The notes beneath the pieces are model-generated. The model saw only the letters and a list, made by a program, of their open reading frames with translations, had not been told where the DNA came from and made no database searches. A stretch of 64,000 nt of DNA from Nitrospira sp. CR1.1 (lineage in GTDB: Bacteria; Nitrospirota; Nitrospiria; Nitrospirales; Nitrospiraceae): NCBI GenBank assembly GCA_014055465.1, contig WIAF01000006.1:186001-250000 (forward strand), read 5' to 3'. The translations under genes were made by a program, and so were the position numbers. Every line of letters begins with the position of its first letter. Within the stretch, counting starts at the first letter, position 1. Of the stretch, positions 44,142 to 52,709 are shown one piece after another.

Positions 44142-44656
44142 AATTTCAATGAATTATCCACACACATAGATCCAACCAACTCGCTTGTCCCGATAATTGT
44201 AACCGTGACGGTAACTCCGCTATCCTCTCCTTCGATTCAACCCTTCTGCTGCCTGATTTAGGTCTTCGCCAGTCGTCACGTTGCCTCAGGCGAACACGCT
44301 GCTCGTTTTGTGCCCGGTGATCTTCATGGCGACCGTCTTAGGCCCCCCGCGCGGATGAGGTAAGGACTCCTGTACGCCTCAGGTCGTGAAAGGTCTTACC
44401 ACGGATTCCAACTCGTTGACACACGAGGAACTACAGTTGAGGAAGGAGTATCGAAAGACCTGCAAGGGACATCACACCAGCTTGTCAGTCTTGGTTTGCT
44501 GGGCGGGAAGCGAACACAGCCACTCTCATTTCGCGAGCGTGGTATGTTCCCATTTCGAGCCGTTGGCGCGGCGGCTAGATTTTGAGAGAGATTGGCTCGG
44601 GCGCTGATTGCGGGTTTGCCCCTATTCAGTCGTGGAAGGAGTTTTGAGGCGGCCGC
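44142..44656. other. Gap with integrase remnant
   Basis: No intact gene. A 73-codon plus-strand frame at 44386-44607 has no recognisable motif. The one interpretable content is the integrase remnant on the minus strand at 44286-44430, listed separately. Confidence 0.6.
44286..44430 (-). pseudogene. Tyrosine recombinase (phage/island integrase) remnant
   Basis: Minus strand: VCQRVGIRGKTFHDLRRTGV then, one frame away, PKTVAMKITGHKTSSVFA and a stop. HDLRRT holds the second catalytic Arg of tyrosine recombinases, and TGHK is the His box before the catalytic Tyr. Removing one G from the run of six G near 44345 restores a continuous frame (ARGPKTVAMK). The catalytic Tyr and N-terminal two-thirds are missing. 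It sits next to the 3' end of tRNA-Ser, the classic attachment site, so it is the trace of an integrated element. Confidence 0.75.
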
Positions 44657-47452
44657 TTAATTGGACGTAGCAGACAGCCATTTTTCGATCACCACGGCTA
44701 GCTCCTCTTTCCTCACGGGCTTACTGAGGTAGTCGTTCATACCCGCAGCCAAACAACGTTGAGCATCTTCACGCATGGCATTCGCCGTCAGGGCGATGAT
44801 TGGAGTCTGACGACTCGCGTGACAACGTTCATTCATCCGAATCTTTTCCGTCGCTTGGAGTCCATCGAGTTCGGGCATTTGCCAATCCATTAACACCGCC
44901 GCGTAAGGAATACGAGCCACTGCTTCAACCGCTTCGAGACCGTTTGCCGCCACATCGGCGCGGTAGCCCAATTTTTCCAACATTCGAACAATCACCTTTT
45001 GGTTAAAGATGTTGTCCTCCGCGACCAAGATGCGCGGACGCCTGGCGGAAGCCGCTTCCCCTATCACATGCCGCGTGATCAACACACGAGCAGGCTCCTC
45101 CGAGCGCCTCGCAGCGGAGGTATTCGTCTCTCCCAAAATCATACACAGGCAATCATGCAATTGAGCACGACGCACGGGCTTGGTCAGATAGGCTGCGATT
45201 CCCGCGGCTCGAGCCTGCTCGGCCTGCCCGCGTATGCCAACTGATGTCAACAGCAATAGCCGCGTGTCGCTCAAGAGGGGATCCGTGCTTATAACTCGCC
45301 CTAACTCAAATCCATCCATGTCGGGCATCTGCAAGTCGAGAATGGCCGCATCAAATGGCGTTCCGTGGGCATGCGCCGCTCTCAAGAGTTCGAGCGCCTG
45401 AGGTCCGCCAGACGCAGAGGTACTCGGCATCTCCCACTGTGCGGCATATTGCTCCAGAATACATCGGTTGGTGGCGTTGTCATCCACGATGCAGAGACGC
45501 TTTCCCTTGAGAACGCCTCCGGGTATAGTCGGAATGGGCACGGGGTTGGTTTGCTTGGTCAACGCTATGGTAAATCGAAATGTCGTGCCCTGACCGACTT
45601 CACTCTCCAGGACGATTTGGCCACCCATCTGTTCCACCAACTGCCTGCAGATGGCGAGGCCGAGCCCGGTCCCTCCAAACTTTCTGGTCGTGGAACTATC
45701 GGCCTGGGAAAAGGGTTGGAATAGCCCGGCTTGAGCTTCTTTCGGAATACCTATGCCCGTATCCTTCACCGCGAACTGGAGTTGGACCTGGTCGCCTTGT
45801 TCCGCTACCCGCGTCACATGGATCATGACTTCGCCGCAGGACGTAAATTTCACCGCATTGGCTGTCAAATTGACGAGAATTTGCCGCAATCGGCCAGGAT
45901 CACCCCGTAAGGATTCCGGCACGTCCGCATGCAACAGACAGCCCAATTCCAATCCCTTCCGTTGCGCCTCTTCAATGGACAGGTCTAAGGCTTCCTCAAC
46001 TGTCGTCCGAAGATCAAAATCGATCTGCTCAAGCTTGAGCGCACCGGCCTCAAACTTCGAAAAATCCAGAATATCGTTGATGATATTGAGCAGGCTTTCG
46101 CTGGAACGCCGGACGATCTCGACATACTCGCGCTGTTCAGATGTCAAGGACGTGTCAATCAACAGGCCTGTCATTCCGATGATCCCATTCATTGGCGTTC
46201 GAATCTCATGACTCATGGTCGCCAGGAAGGCGGATTTTGCTACAGTTGCCGCTTGAGCCTCGACTACGGCCTGATCCAATTCGCGATTCTTCTCCTCGAG
46301 TGTTTGCGCATACGCATTCACACTGGCTTGGCTCTCACGGAGGGATGCTTCTGCTGCTTTGGCAGTCCGACTTTCGTGCTGGGCGGAACGATGTTCTTTT
46401 TGCACCCGTTTCATCGTCCACAGCAAGATGCCGAAGGTGGGAAACACCACGACACTCCCCGCGAGACTCAGATTCCAGAGAATGGAATGGACTCGTCTCA
46501 AGACGTCGTCCCGATCCACATGCATGAGGACCGTCCAGCGCATCCCTTCGAACGTACCGAGAGCGTGCGTTTTGCTGTACCCACTGATAATCGGAACGTG
46601 ACGATGGGGATGCGCTTCCTCCACAAATCCGGAGGCGAACTGCTCCGCCAGGAGAGCAGAGGACAGGCCTAACTGCTTGAGATTGACATTCCCTTTAAAC
46701 TGTAATTCGGACTCAATAAAGGCCATGCCTGGCTCCGTCAGAAATTCATATGCCAAGCCACCCTGCAATCCATCACGCTGTTGATACGCCACCAGGCTTT
46801 GAATCAGCACATTCTCCAGGCTGGTTGTGGAGACACGTGTCGTCATGGATCCAAGAAATTCTCCCCGGGGTCCTTTCAGCGGGGCGGTGAAGGCGATTGC
46901 GTCGACGCCTCCCATGATGGCGAATGGTTCCACATCGCCGGCATAAATCGATTCCCCACGCAACATTGCCTGAAACCACGGCTCAGCACCGTAGTCACGG
47001 CCAACGGTTGTCGGGTCGGTTGCGACGACAACCTGTCCCCGCTCATTCGTAATCCCCAGCCACAGGTATTCCGGATACAAGTCCTTCATGCGATGTATAT
47101 ACTCATGCTGGTATGTCCGATCGCCAGGCCGAGCGCTGATAAGACTGGCCGCCATTAGGACATTGCTATAGCGTTCGAACAAAAAGCGGTCCAGTTTGTC
47201 GGCCACATCCGTTGCGGCCAGGGCCACCGTTTCACCGGATGAGGCCACGAGGCGCGCTTCAACATAATGTAATGCCAACGCACTCATTGCGACGGTGACA
47301 AGCAGAAGAATCAGCACCAGCGGGGGAAGCCACGCATAAAGACGAGAGGGGCTTTGCTGAGGGGTAATCCTATCCGAAGCCCGGGGCGCCTGTGCACCGG
47401 AGTTCACAACCATGGGACTTGCAGATCCCCCCGTCGCCTGTGGCTCTTCCAT
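44657..47452 (-). CDS. Hybrid sensor histidine kinase with Cache-like sensor and two receiver domains
   Basis: A 931-residue membrane protein. Two helices ([20 protein letters not shown] near the N-terminus, and [20 protein letters not shown] near 330) flank a periplasmic Cache-like domain of about 270 residues. A coiled coil leads to HisKA with the phospho-His in [14 protein letters not shown], then HATPase with [18 protein letters not shown]. Two receiver domains follow: [14 protein letters not shown]...[12 protein letters not shown] and [14 protein letters not shown]...[12 protein letters not shown], with phospho-acceptor Asp in each. No Hpt domain is fused. ATG 47452 has GGAAGGA 7 bases upstream; GTG 47476 is an alternative. 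No neighbouring response regulator is visible. Confidence 0.9.
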   Translation of the reverse strand: MEEPQATGGSASPMVVNSGAQAPRASDRITPQQSPSRLYAWLPPLVLILLLVTVAMSALALHYVEARLVASSGETVALAATDVADKLDRFLFERYSNVLMAASLISARPGDRTYQHEYIHRMKDLYPEYLWLGITNERGQVVVATDPTTVGRDYGAEPWFQAMLRGESIYAGDVEPFAIMGGVDAIAFTAPLKGPRGEFLGSMTTRVSTTSLENVLIQSLVAYQQRDGLQGGLAYEFLTEPGMAFIESELQFKGNVNLKQLGLSSALLAEQFASGFVEEAHPHRHVPIISGYSKTHALGTFEGMRWTVLMHVDRDDVLRRVHSILWNLSLAGSVVVFPTFGILLWTMKRVQKEHRSAQHESRTAKAAEASLRESQASVNAYAQTLEEKNRELDQAVVEAQAATVAKSAFLATMSHEIRTPMNGIIGMTGLLIDTSLTSEQREYVEIVRRSSESLLNIINDILDFSKFEAGALKLEQIDFDLRTTVEEALDLSIEEAQRKGLELGCLLHADVPESLRGDPGRLRQILVNLTANAVKFTSCGEVMIHVTRVAEQGDQVQLQFAVKDTGIGIPKEAQAGLFQPFSQADSSTTRKFGGTGLGLAICRQLVEQMGGQIVLESEVGQGTTFRFTIALTKQTNPVPIPTIPGGVLKGKRLCIVDDNATNRCILEQYAAQWEMPSTSASGGPQALELLRAAHAHGTPFDAAILDLQMPDMDGFELGRVISTDPLLSDTRLLLLTSVGIRGQAEQARAAGIAAYLTKPVRRAQLHDCLCMILGETNTSAARRSEEPARVLITRHVIGEAASARRPRILVAEDNIFNQKVIVRMLEKLGYRADVAANGLEAVEAVARIPYAAVLMDWQMPELDGLQATEKIRMNERCHASRQTPIIALTANAMREDAQRCLAAGMNDYLSKPVRKEELAVVIEKWLSATSN

Positions 47453-47476
47453 AGTCCGTCCTTCCGCAGCTTTCAC

Positions 47477-47836
47477 TCAACCAGACACAGCAAGTGAAGT
47501 GCGCCTGCTGCCGCGTTCAGCATAGGGGCCAAATAGCGATTCCCCAATGACCATGGACCGGCTTCACGTGTCTGGTGCCCCCGGACACTCTGTCTAGCAA
47601 ACGCATACATTCAACTGCAGGACTGTTCCTTCACGACCTGACCGCCATGCCATCGAGATCGCGATTGATTGAATACTCCGAACCTGAATTAATTATGGCA
47701 ATAACTTAGGTATCTACACGCGTTACTAACGCGCCTGTCCGATGCCGCCGGACGCGGCTCAGTCCCAACACGTGACAACTCCGCCGTTCCGAGACACCCC
47801 ACACGCAGGCCCTCACGCGTCGGACGTCTTCCAGTC
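47477..47836. other. Gap upstream of histidine kinase
   Basis: No gene recognised; a 96-codon plus-strand frame at 47742-48032 is a shadow of the transposase remnant on the other strand. Likely contains the promoter for the histidine kinase gene. Confidence 0.5.
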
Positions 47837-48112
47837 TCAAGAGGAGGGTTTCAACGCCTCCCGCAACATATCGCTGCCCAGAACCAGATCGCCGATCTTC
47901 TGTTTCACCTTCTTTGTCTGCTCGTCCTTCATGGCTTCTTCATCTCGAGAACGACTGCGGAATGCATTCTCCGCGCTCAGCACAGGCTTCTCTCGCCAGC
48001 CCTCCACCTCGGCCACGATCAGGCTATGCTGATAAGCCGCTTCAGCCACGAGGTTTCGTCTTTCACGATACCGACCACCAACGTCACCCGGGTTTGGCTG
48101 TCCACCATTCAA
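47837..48112 (-). pseudogene. IS3-family transposase OrfA remnant
   Basis: The 91-residue frame has AEVEGWREKPVLSAENAFRS and KDEQTKKVKQKIGDLVLGSD then MLREAL, the typical helix-turn-helix/leucine-zipper end of IS3 OrfA (WRxKFLxxAExAF and KQKIGxLVLDxDxLREAL). The N-terminal 20 residues are not OrfA-like, so it is truncated. No OrfB is next to it. Confidence 0.6.
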
Positions 48113-48334
48113 TCAGGTTGATAGCTTCTGCTGACATCTCGCCATCCTTGGTCCCCCAGGACCACGTCTTGAAGTCGGGCTCAATTTCAAAGGGAGCATA
48201 ATCAATGGACCCAACCGGCTGCCAAGAGAGTTCAAGCTGTATGAACGAGGACGGACTGCGGGCATATATCCGGCCTCTAAGCGAACTGCAGATGGCAGTT
48301 TAGGCCGTGATGGAATGTGCGCTCTTGCGCCTTC

Positions 48335-48610
48335 TCAGAATAGCGGCCTTCGATGACCGGCTCCTCTTCCAGGGCGAGAAAGAGCGGGTCCGACCATGTC
48401 GCCATCAACCGGGTTCACCTTTTTTTGATCGCCGGTGTCGTGCGCTGGCAAGGCCCAGATGATCCGTGCGTTCTTATTGGGTACCGCCACGCAAGCCCTC
48501 TGTGCCACTCGCTCGCCGAGCACCTCCTGCTCCACATCCACGATACCGAGTGGGTAGTTAAGTGATATCGCAATGACTTTATCGGTGTTATTTATGCCTG
48601 CCTTAATCAT
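48335..48610 (-). pseudogene. IS110-family transposase C-terminal remnant
   Basis: The frame includes RACVAVPNKNARIIWALPAHD, close to the VALANKxARIxWAL block near the end of IS110/IS116-type transposases. The rest of the 91-residue frame is unrelated. The catalytic DEDD domain is missing. Confidence 0.5.
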
Positions 48611-48829
48611 AAAGTGCGCTGTAGGAACGCTCCGTCTCGAAGTACGGTGACGCCCAGCCGCCCCAAATACTCATGCGCGGGCTGTCCCGAGGCAGGACAT
48701 CTAGTGGGTAATGGACCACGCTTCCAACATGGTCAAAAGCTTGCTCGATCAGGCACACGCGAAGGGGTACAATATTCCCCAGGTTTCGACGACTGATAAC
48801 TGATCAGGGTTGATGCCGTTGGGCCGGTT

Positions 48830-49150
48830 GTGAGGTGTCTTCATCAGAGGGGATGACGTCCTCAACGATGTGCTGACCTTGACGTTGACCGGGACACTCA
48901 TTCGAAGCCAAGTCCCCGAGTGAGCCGTGGGAAGGACGATGCGTGTAGTCGCACCGCCTATTCCTTAATGGCCCACTCGGTAGCCAACGATGCGAACGAG
49001 TAACACGTTCAGGCAATGGTCGCGGAGACGCCCGTTGAATGATTCAATCCAGGCACTTTCCACTGGCTTGCCGGGACGAATGAAGTCGAGTTGGATCCCG
49101 CGCCGATAGTCCCAATTTCCCAGGATCGCGATAAAACCCCATCCCATGAT
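48830..49150 (-). pseudogene. IS3-family transposase OrfB C-terminal remnant, frameshifted
   Basis: Minus-strand frame 1 reads RGIQLDFIRPGKPVESAWIE and SFNGRLRDHCLN, the DDE-type OrfB block with the catalytic Glu context (ENAFIESFNGxxRDECLN). Frame 2, further on, has RCDYTHRPSHGSLGDLASNE, the RPHSSLG C-terminal block. The N-terminal two-thirds and the first two catalytic Asp residues are lost. The orientation relative to the OrfA remnant does not fit one element. Confidence 0.7.
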
Positions 49151-49691
49151 TCACTGCGATTGAGCAGGACACTGCTGGTCTGTCCAATACACGCCGACCT
49201 TCGTCCAGACAGACTATCCATCCTGACAACTACGCACTTGCGTGAACAGCCGACCGCGTGGTTGACTGAAAAAGGGTGAAGGTCTCTGCCTTGGTAGTGC
49301 CCACCCAGGGCGGGAAGAGGTCTCGGCATCCTCCTGGCGGGATCTGCCTTCACCCCCAAAACCTCAACAATCAGATCACTTCTTCTTGCCCCACGATGAC
49401 AGGCTCCACCAGCCGAGGCTGTTCCAACCTCTCACAAACCAAAATAATACGCTGAACAATTCATCTCAAGTCATTGATACAGAATACTTTTCATAAACAT
49501 ATCCACCCCGCATAATCTGCAGAACATTTCCATTCCATCCCCCCTCTTTTGCTCCCTCGCCATCCCCTCCTCCACGGTATTCTCACCCTCCTACTTGCTC
49601 GGTATTGTTGAGCATGCACGCATCACCCCCCACAGAAAAGTCCGTCGGCCTGAAGCGCGACGCAATTCCGTTTCAATTCACCGGAGGTCGT
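49151..49691. other. Degenerate AT-richer gap
   Basis: Frames here encode no recognisable protein; one minus-strand frame (49009-49359) continues the OrfB remnant region out of phase. The stretch 49430-49560 is visibly richer in A and T than its surroundings, consistent with transferred or decayed DNA. Confidence 0.45.
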
Positions 49692-49892
49692 ATGCACAAA
49701 CAAGTAGGAAGAATCGGTTCCGTGCGCCGAGAACTTCACGGGAAGGCCTGCCCTTTTTGCGGAGGACAGAAGTATCAACTTGTGCTTCGTGCTGCCACGC
49801 TTCCATCTACCGACGGCCTCCTCGCTCGCTGCAGCCAATGTCAACGAACCAAAGAAGTTGATGAAGATCTTGGCCGCATCCTCTGGATGTAG
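49692..49892 (+). CDS. Small zinc-ribbon protein
   Basis: A 66-residue protein starting at ATG 49692, with GGAGG six bases upstream. Two Cys pairs, CPFCGG and CSQCQR, with about 25 residues between them form a zinc ribbon. The N-terminus is basic (KQVGRIGSVRR) and the C-terminus acidic. Ribbons of this size occur in many small DNA-binding and regulatory proteins, so the role is open. Confidence 0.6.
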   Translation: MHKQVGRIGSVRRELHGKACPFCGGQKYQLVLRAATLPSTDGLLARCSQCQRTKEVDEDLGRILWM

Positions 49893-49943
49893 CAACCGGG
49901 CCCTTCAATTTCTCCACGAATAACGGTCGAAGCACGAGGATCC

Positions 49944-50219
49944 ATGGCGAACGCTCACAGATCGATCAAATCTCGAACCCATCAGAAGTCACATGCCCTG
50001 CGGATGCTCCTGACGAGCGGGGTGATCCGGGCGGCCGACGTGGATCCTCCAGAGATATCCGACGCACGATTCCAAACGAGCCCTACCCGCACACTCTTCC
50101 CAAGCAAATCAGTGCATACCAAACTGATTCACACGACAGGGCACAAACGGCACTTGGGCCTACTTGCCCACTGGCATACCACCTTCGTCGATATCCTCAG
50201 GGAATTCGGAAAACGGTAA
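49944..50219 (+). CDS. Hypothetical small protein
   Basis: A 91-residue frame starting at ATG 49944 with GAGGA close upstream. Basic, Ser/His-rich, no Cys, no membrane helix and no recognisable motif. The last 30 residues (HLGLLAHWHTTFVDILREF) could be helical. It lies in a degraded region, so it may be an open frame without a product. Confidence 0.35.
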   Translation: MANAHRSIKSRTHQKSHALRMLLTSGVIRAADVDPPEISDARFQTSPTRTLFPSKSVHTKLIHTTGHKRHLGLLAHWHTTFVDILREFGKR

Positions 50220-50392
50220 CGCTGACATGCCCTCCCCGCCGTCTCACTGCATAGAGAGAAGCGCAAAATCCTTCGCGAGAATCACTTGAGTGCGATCCAT
50301 GCTCTAGGGTATGATCCCCCTTCTTTGAGTGGAACAGGATCCTAGTCGACGGCGTCCAGGCGCGAGAGATCCACACACAGTCTGTGGCTTGC

Positions 50393-50483
50393 GGAGAGGT
50401 GGCCGAGTGGCCGAAGGCACCGGTTTGCTAAACCGGCACAGGTCAAAAGCCTGTCGCGGGTTCAAATCCCGCCCTCTCCGCCA
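50393..50483 (+). tRNA. tRNA-Ser (anticodon GCU)
   Basis: Acceptor GGAGAGG pairs with CCTCTCC (50473-50479), with G discriminator and CCA encoded. Anticodon stem CCGGT/ACCGG encloses TTGCTAA, anticodon GCT. A long variable arm and T arm GGTTCAAATC complete the fold. Confidence 0.97.
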
Positions 50484-50555
50484 CACCCACGATGAAGAGT
50501 TGATTTTTGGACGGTGATACTGTAGACAGAAACCCCTCTCAAATTCTTCCGGAAT

Positions 50556-50631
50556 GCCGAGGTAGCTCAGTTGGTAGAGCACAGCCCTGAAAAGGCTGGT
50601 GTCGACAGTTCGATTCTGTCCCTCGGCACCA
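50556..50631 (+). tRNA. tRNA-Phe (anticodon GAA)
   Basis: Acceptor GCCGAGG pairs with CCTCGGC (50621-50627), followed by ACCA. The D arm GCTCAGTTGGTAGAGC is standard. Anticodon stem CAGCC/GGCTG encloses CTGAAAA, anticodon GAA. The T loop TTCGATTC is intact. It follows tRNA-Ser(GCU) by 72 bases. Confidence 0.97.
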
Positions 50632-50752
50632 TATTTCCTTCAAATTCTTTCAGGTCCCTCAGCAACGCAGTCCTTAGTGTTTCGCGCAGTCGGTTCTCAA
50701 GACTAAACCGGCAAAGGTTAAGCTAGATAATTGGAGGACGGTCAAGAGCAGA

Positions 50753-51592
50753 CTAGAACCTATCTCAAAATAGTTGACGGCACGAAGTTCCATCCTTATA
50801 AGTGCCATCATGCTGCGGTTGCGCGATGACCACTGGGATCGGATACGCGAACATTTTCCCGAAGAGCACATTTCGGACAGTCGGCCGGGGCGCAAACCAA
50901 TCCCGACGCGGGCTGTTCTGGAAGCGGTACTCTGGATTCTGAATACGGGAGCCCAGTGGCACCTGTTGCCACAGTGCTACCCCAACTACAAAACGGTTCA
51001 TCGTCGATTCCAACAGTGGTGCCAACAAGAGGTTCTGCGCGAGGTGCTGACCCAGTTGGCCAACACGCTGCGCGACGAAGGAACCATCGATGAACGCGAG
51101 AGCTTCATCGATGCCACCTTCGCTGCGGCCAAGGGCGGCGGCGAGGCGGTCGGGCTCACCAAACGCGGCAAAGGCGTGAAAATCCTGGCGATTGTGGATC
51201 GGCATGGCTTGCCGCTTTCTGTGAGCACCCATGCGGCGAATCATCATGAAGTCACCTTGGTCCAACTCAGTTTCGACTTCTACATGCTCGAAGCCAAGCC
51301 CGAACATCTCATTGGGGATCGTGCCTATGACAGTGACGGCCTCGATGACGACTTGAAACAGAACGGCGTCAACATGATTGCGCCCCATCGCTCCACGCGC
51401 AAACTCAAGACCCAAGATGGCCGCCACTTACGTCGGTACGAACGCCGTTGGCTTGTCGAACGGTTCTTTGCCTGGCTCCAGTGGAAACGACGGCTCCTGA
51501 TACGCTGGGAATACTACGCCACCAATTTCCTCGGCTTTGTGCAGCTCGCCTGCATCACCATGCTCCTGAAACAATTTTGAGATAGGTTCTAG
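50753..51592 (+). mobile_element. IS5-family insertion sequence, apparently complete
   Basis: CTAGAACCTATCTCAAAA (50753-50770) and TTTTGAGATAGGTTCTAG (51575-51592) are perfect 18-base inverted repeats bracketing a single transposase gene, a total of 840 bases. The outermost CTAG is a palindrome and could be a 4-base target duplication (YTAR sites are used by IS5-type elements), so the element's exact tips are ambiguous. Inserted 122 bases after tRNA-Phe. Confidence 0.92.
50810..51580 (+). CDS. IS5-family DDE transposase
   Basis: A 256-residue single-frame transposase. The DDE triad is visible: Asp in FIDATFAAAKGG (D101), Asp in LIGDRAYDSDGL (D170) and Glu in RRWLVERFFAWLQW (E217); the RxxxER-FAWL arrangement is the IS5-family C-terminal signature. 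The N-terminal HTH-like part holds PGRKPIPTRAVLEAVLWILN. ATG 50810 chosen; an alternative start at 50774 adds a dozen residues. The frame is intact, so the element may still move. Confidence 0.92.
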   Translation: MLRLRDDHWDRIREHFPEEHISDSRPGRKPIPTRAVLEAVLWILNTGAQWHLLPQCYPNYKTVHRRFQQWCQQEVLREVLTQLANTLRDEGTIDERESFIDATFAAAKGGGEAVGLTKRGKGVKILAIVDRHGLPLSVSTHAANHHEVTLVQLSFDFYMLEAKPEHLIGDRAYDSDGLDDDLKQNGVNMIAPHRSTRKLKTQDGRHLRRYERRWLVERFFAWLQWKRRLLIRWEYYATNFLGFVQLACITMLLKQF

Positions 51593-51952
51593 GGTTCGTT
51601 ACAGGGCTAATCCCCCATCGATATACTGCATGCTGAGCGAGAAAACGCCGTTCGGGTGACATTGAAGTTACCGAAGACACGAGCAGGGAGCGGTTCCAGG
51701 TTGCTCACTACCAGTCAGACTCGGCGCTCCGCGCAATCCCCCCACACGCAAAGCTCATTGAGACAAAGTGAAAGAACATCTCCAGATCCAAATTGCACAC
51801 GTAAATCTGCGAGGCCATCATTTTCTATTATCTCCAACCTCCCCAACCTGGTAGGCTGCTCTACAGGGTGAACGCATCCAACTGCCGGCTCACATCATTG
51901 GCCGACCTCGATTCGTCCCTACCCACCTGCCGGTTTCGCTGACCCGCTAAAA
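51593..51952. other. Gap after insertion sequence
   Basis: No gene recognised; a 71-codon frame at 51656-51871 is Ser/Arg/Thr-rich without motifs. Leads to the glycosyltransferase start at 51953. Confidence 0.5.
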
Positions 51953-52678
51953 ATGGATGCCTCTCTAGGAAAGAGCGAATCAGTTGTGCCTGTGACTTCC
52001 CCTCTTCTTTCTGTCATCATTCCTACCTTCAATGAGATCTCTACGTTACCGCTGGTATTGGAGAGAGTCTTGTCGCTCCCAGTGGACAAGGAAGTTTTAA
52101 TTGTCAATGACGGCTCAATAGATGGAACACATGAGTACTTAAAGACAGTCGCTCACAAGAGTGTCCACGTTCTTGAGCATCATAAGAATCATGGTAAAGG
52201 GATGGCAATCCGTACGGCCATCGGCCATGTCCGCGGTAAATTTGTGTCTATCCAGGATGCAGATCTAGAATATGCCCCTGCTGATCTATTGAGCCTTCTG
52301 AGGGCTGCGCAGGAGCGCGATTGTGTAGTCTATGGCTCTCGAAACCTCAACAAAACAAACAGGATCTCTTATATTTGGTATTGGATGGGAGCAGCTCTAC
52401 TTACCTATCTAGCCAATACGCTATATGGTCTAGCACTGACGGACTTGTGGACTTGCCAGAAACTGTTCAGAACCGACGTCTTAAAATCCATTCAATTGAA
52501 CACTGCAGGGTTCGAGTTCGAAGCGGAAGTGACGGCCCAAGTGGCGAAGCGGAGAATTCCCATTCACGAAATACCCATTCGCTATACACCGAGGCGCTTT
52601 TTGGATGGGAAGAAAATTCGAGCGATAGATGGCCTCAAGGCGAGCTGGGTTCTATTCAAGCTTCGTTTTCTCGATTAA
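51953..52678 (+). CDS. Family 2 glycosyltransferase (polyprenyl-phosphate sugar synthase-like)
   Basis: A 241-residue GT-A enzyme. LLSVIIPTFNEISTLPLVLE is the GT2 start, VLIVNDGSIDGT the nucleotide-binding strand, and SIQDADLEYAPADL contains the DxD-type metal site. KNHGKGMAIRTAI is typical of dolichol/polyprenyl-phosphate mannose or glucose synthases. No C-terminal membrane domain, so a soluble or peripheral enzyme. The adjacent gene is a lipid-sugar-dependent glycosyltransferase, which would use the product. The start ATG could be elsewhere within the first 15 residues. Confidence 0.88.
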   Translation: MDASLGKSESVVPVTSPLLSVIIPTFNEISTLPLVLERVLSLPVDKEVLIVNDGSIDGTHEYLKTVAHKSVHVLEHHKNHGKGMAIRTAIGHVRGKFVSIQDADLEYAPADLLSLLRAAQERDCVVYGSRNLNKTNRISYIWYWMGAALLTYLANTLYGLALTDLWTCQKLFRTDVLKSIQLNTAGFEFEAEVTAQVAKRRIPIHEIPIRYTPRRFLDGKKIRAIDGLKASWVLFKLRFLD

Positions 52679-52709
52679 TCAGGTTTCAACATAGCCTTCG
52701 GCTGATTCA

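Noticed and set aside
44386..44607. Plus-strand frame of 73 codons after tRNA-Ser
   Set aside because: No recognisable motif and partly antisense to the integrase remnant.
51656..51871. 71-codon frame between the IS and the glycosyltransferase
   Set aside because: Low-complexity Ser/Thr/Arg composition without start signal or motif.
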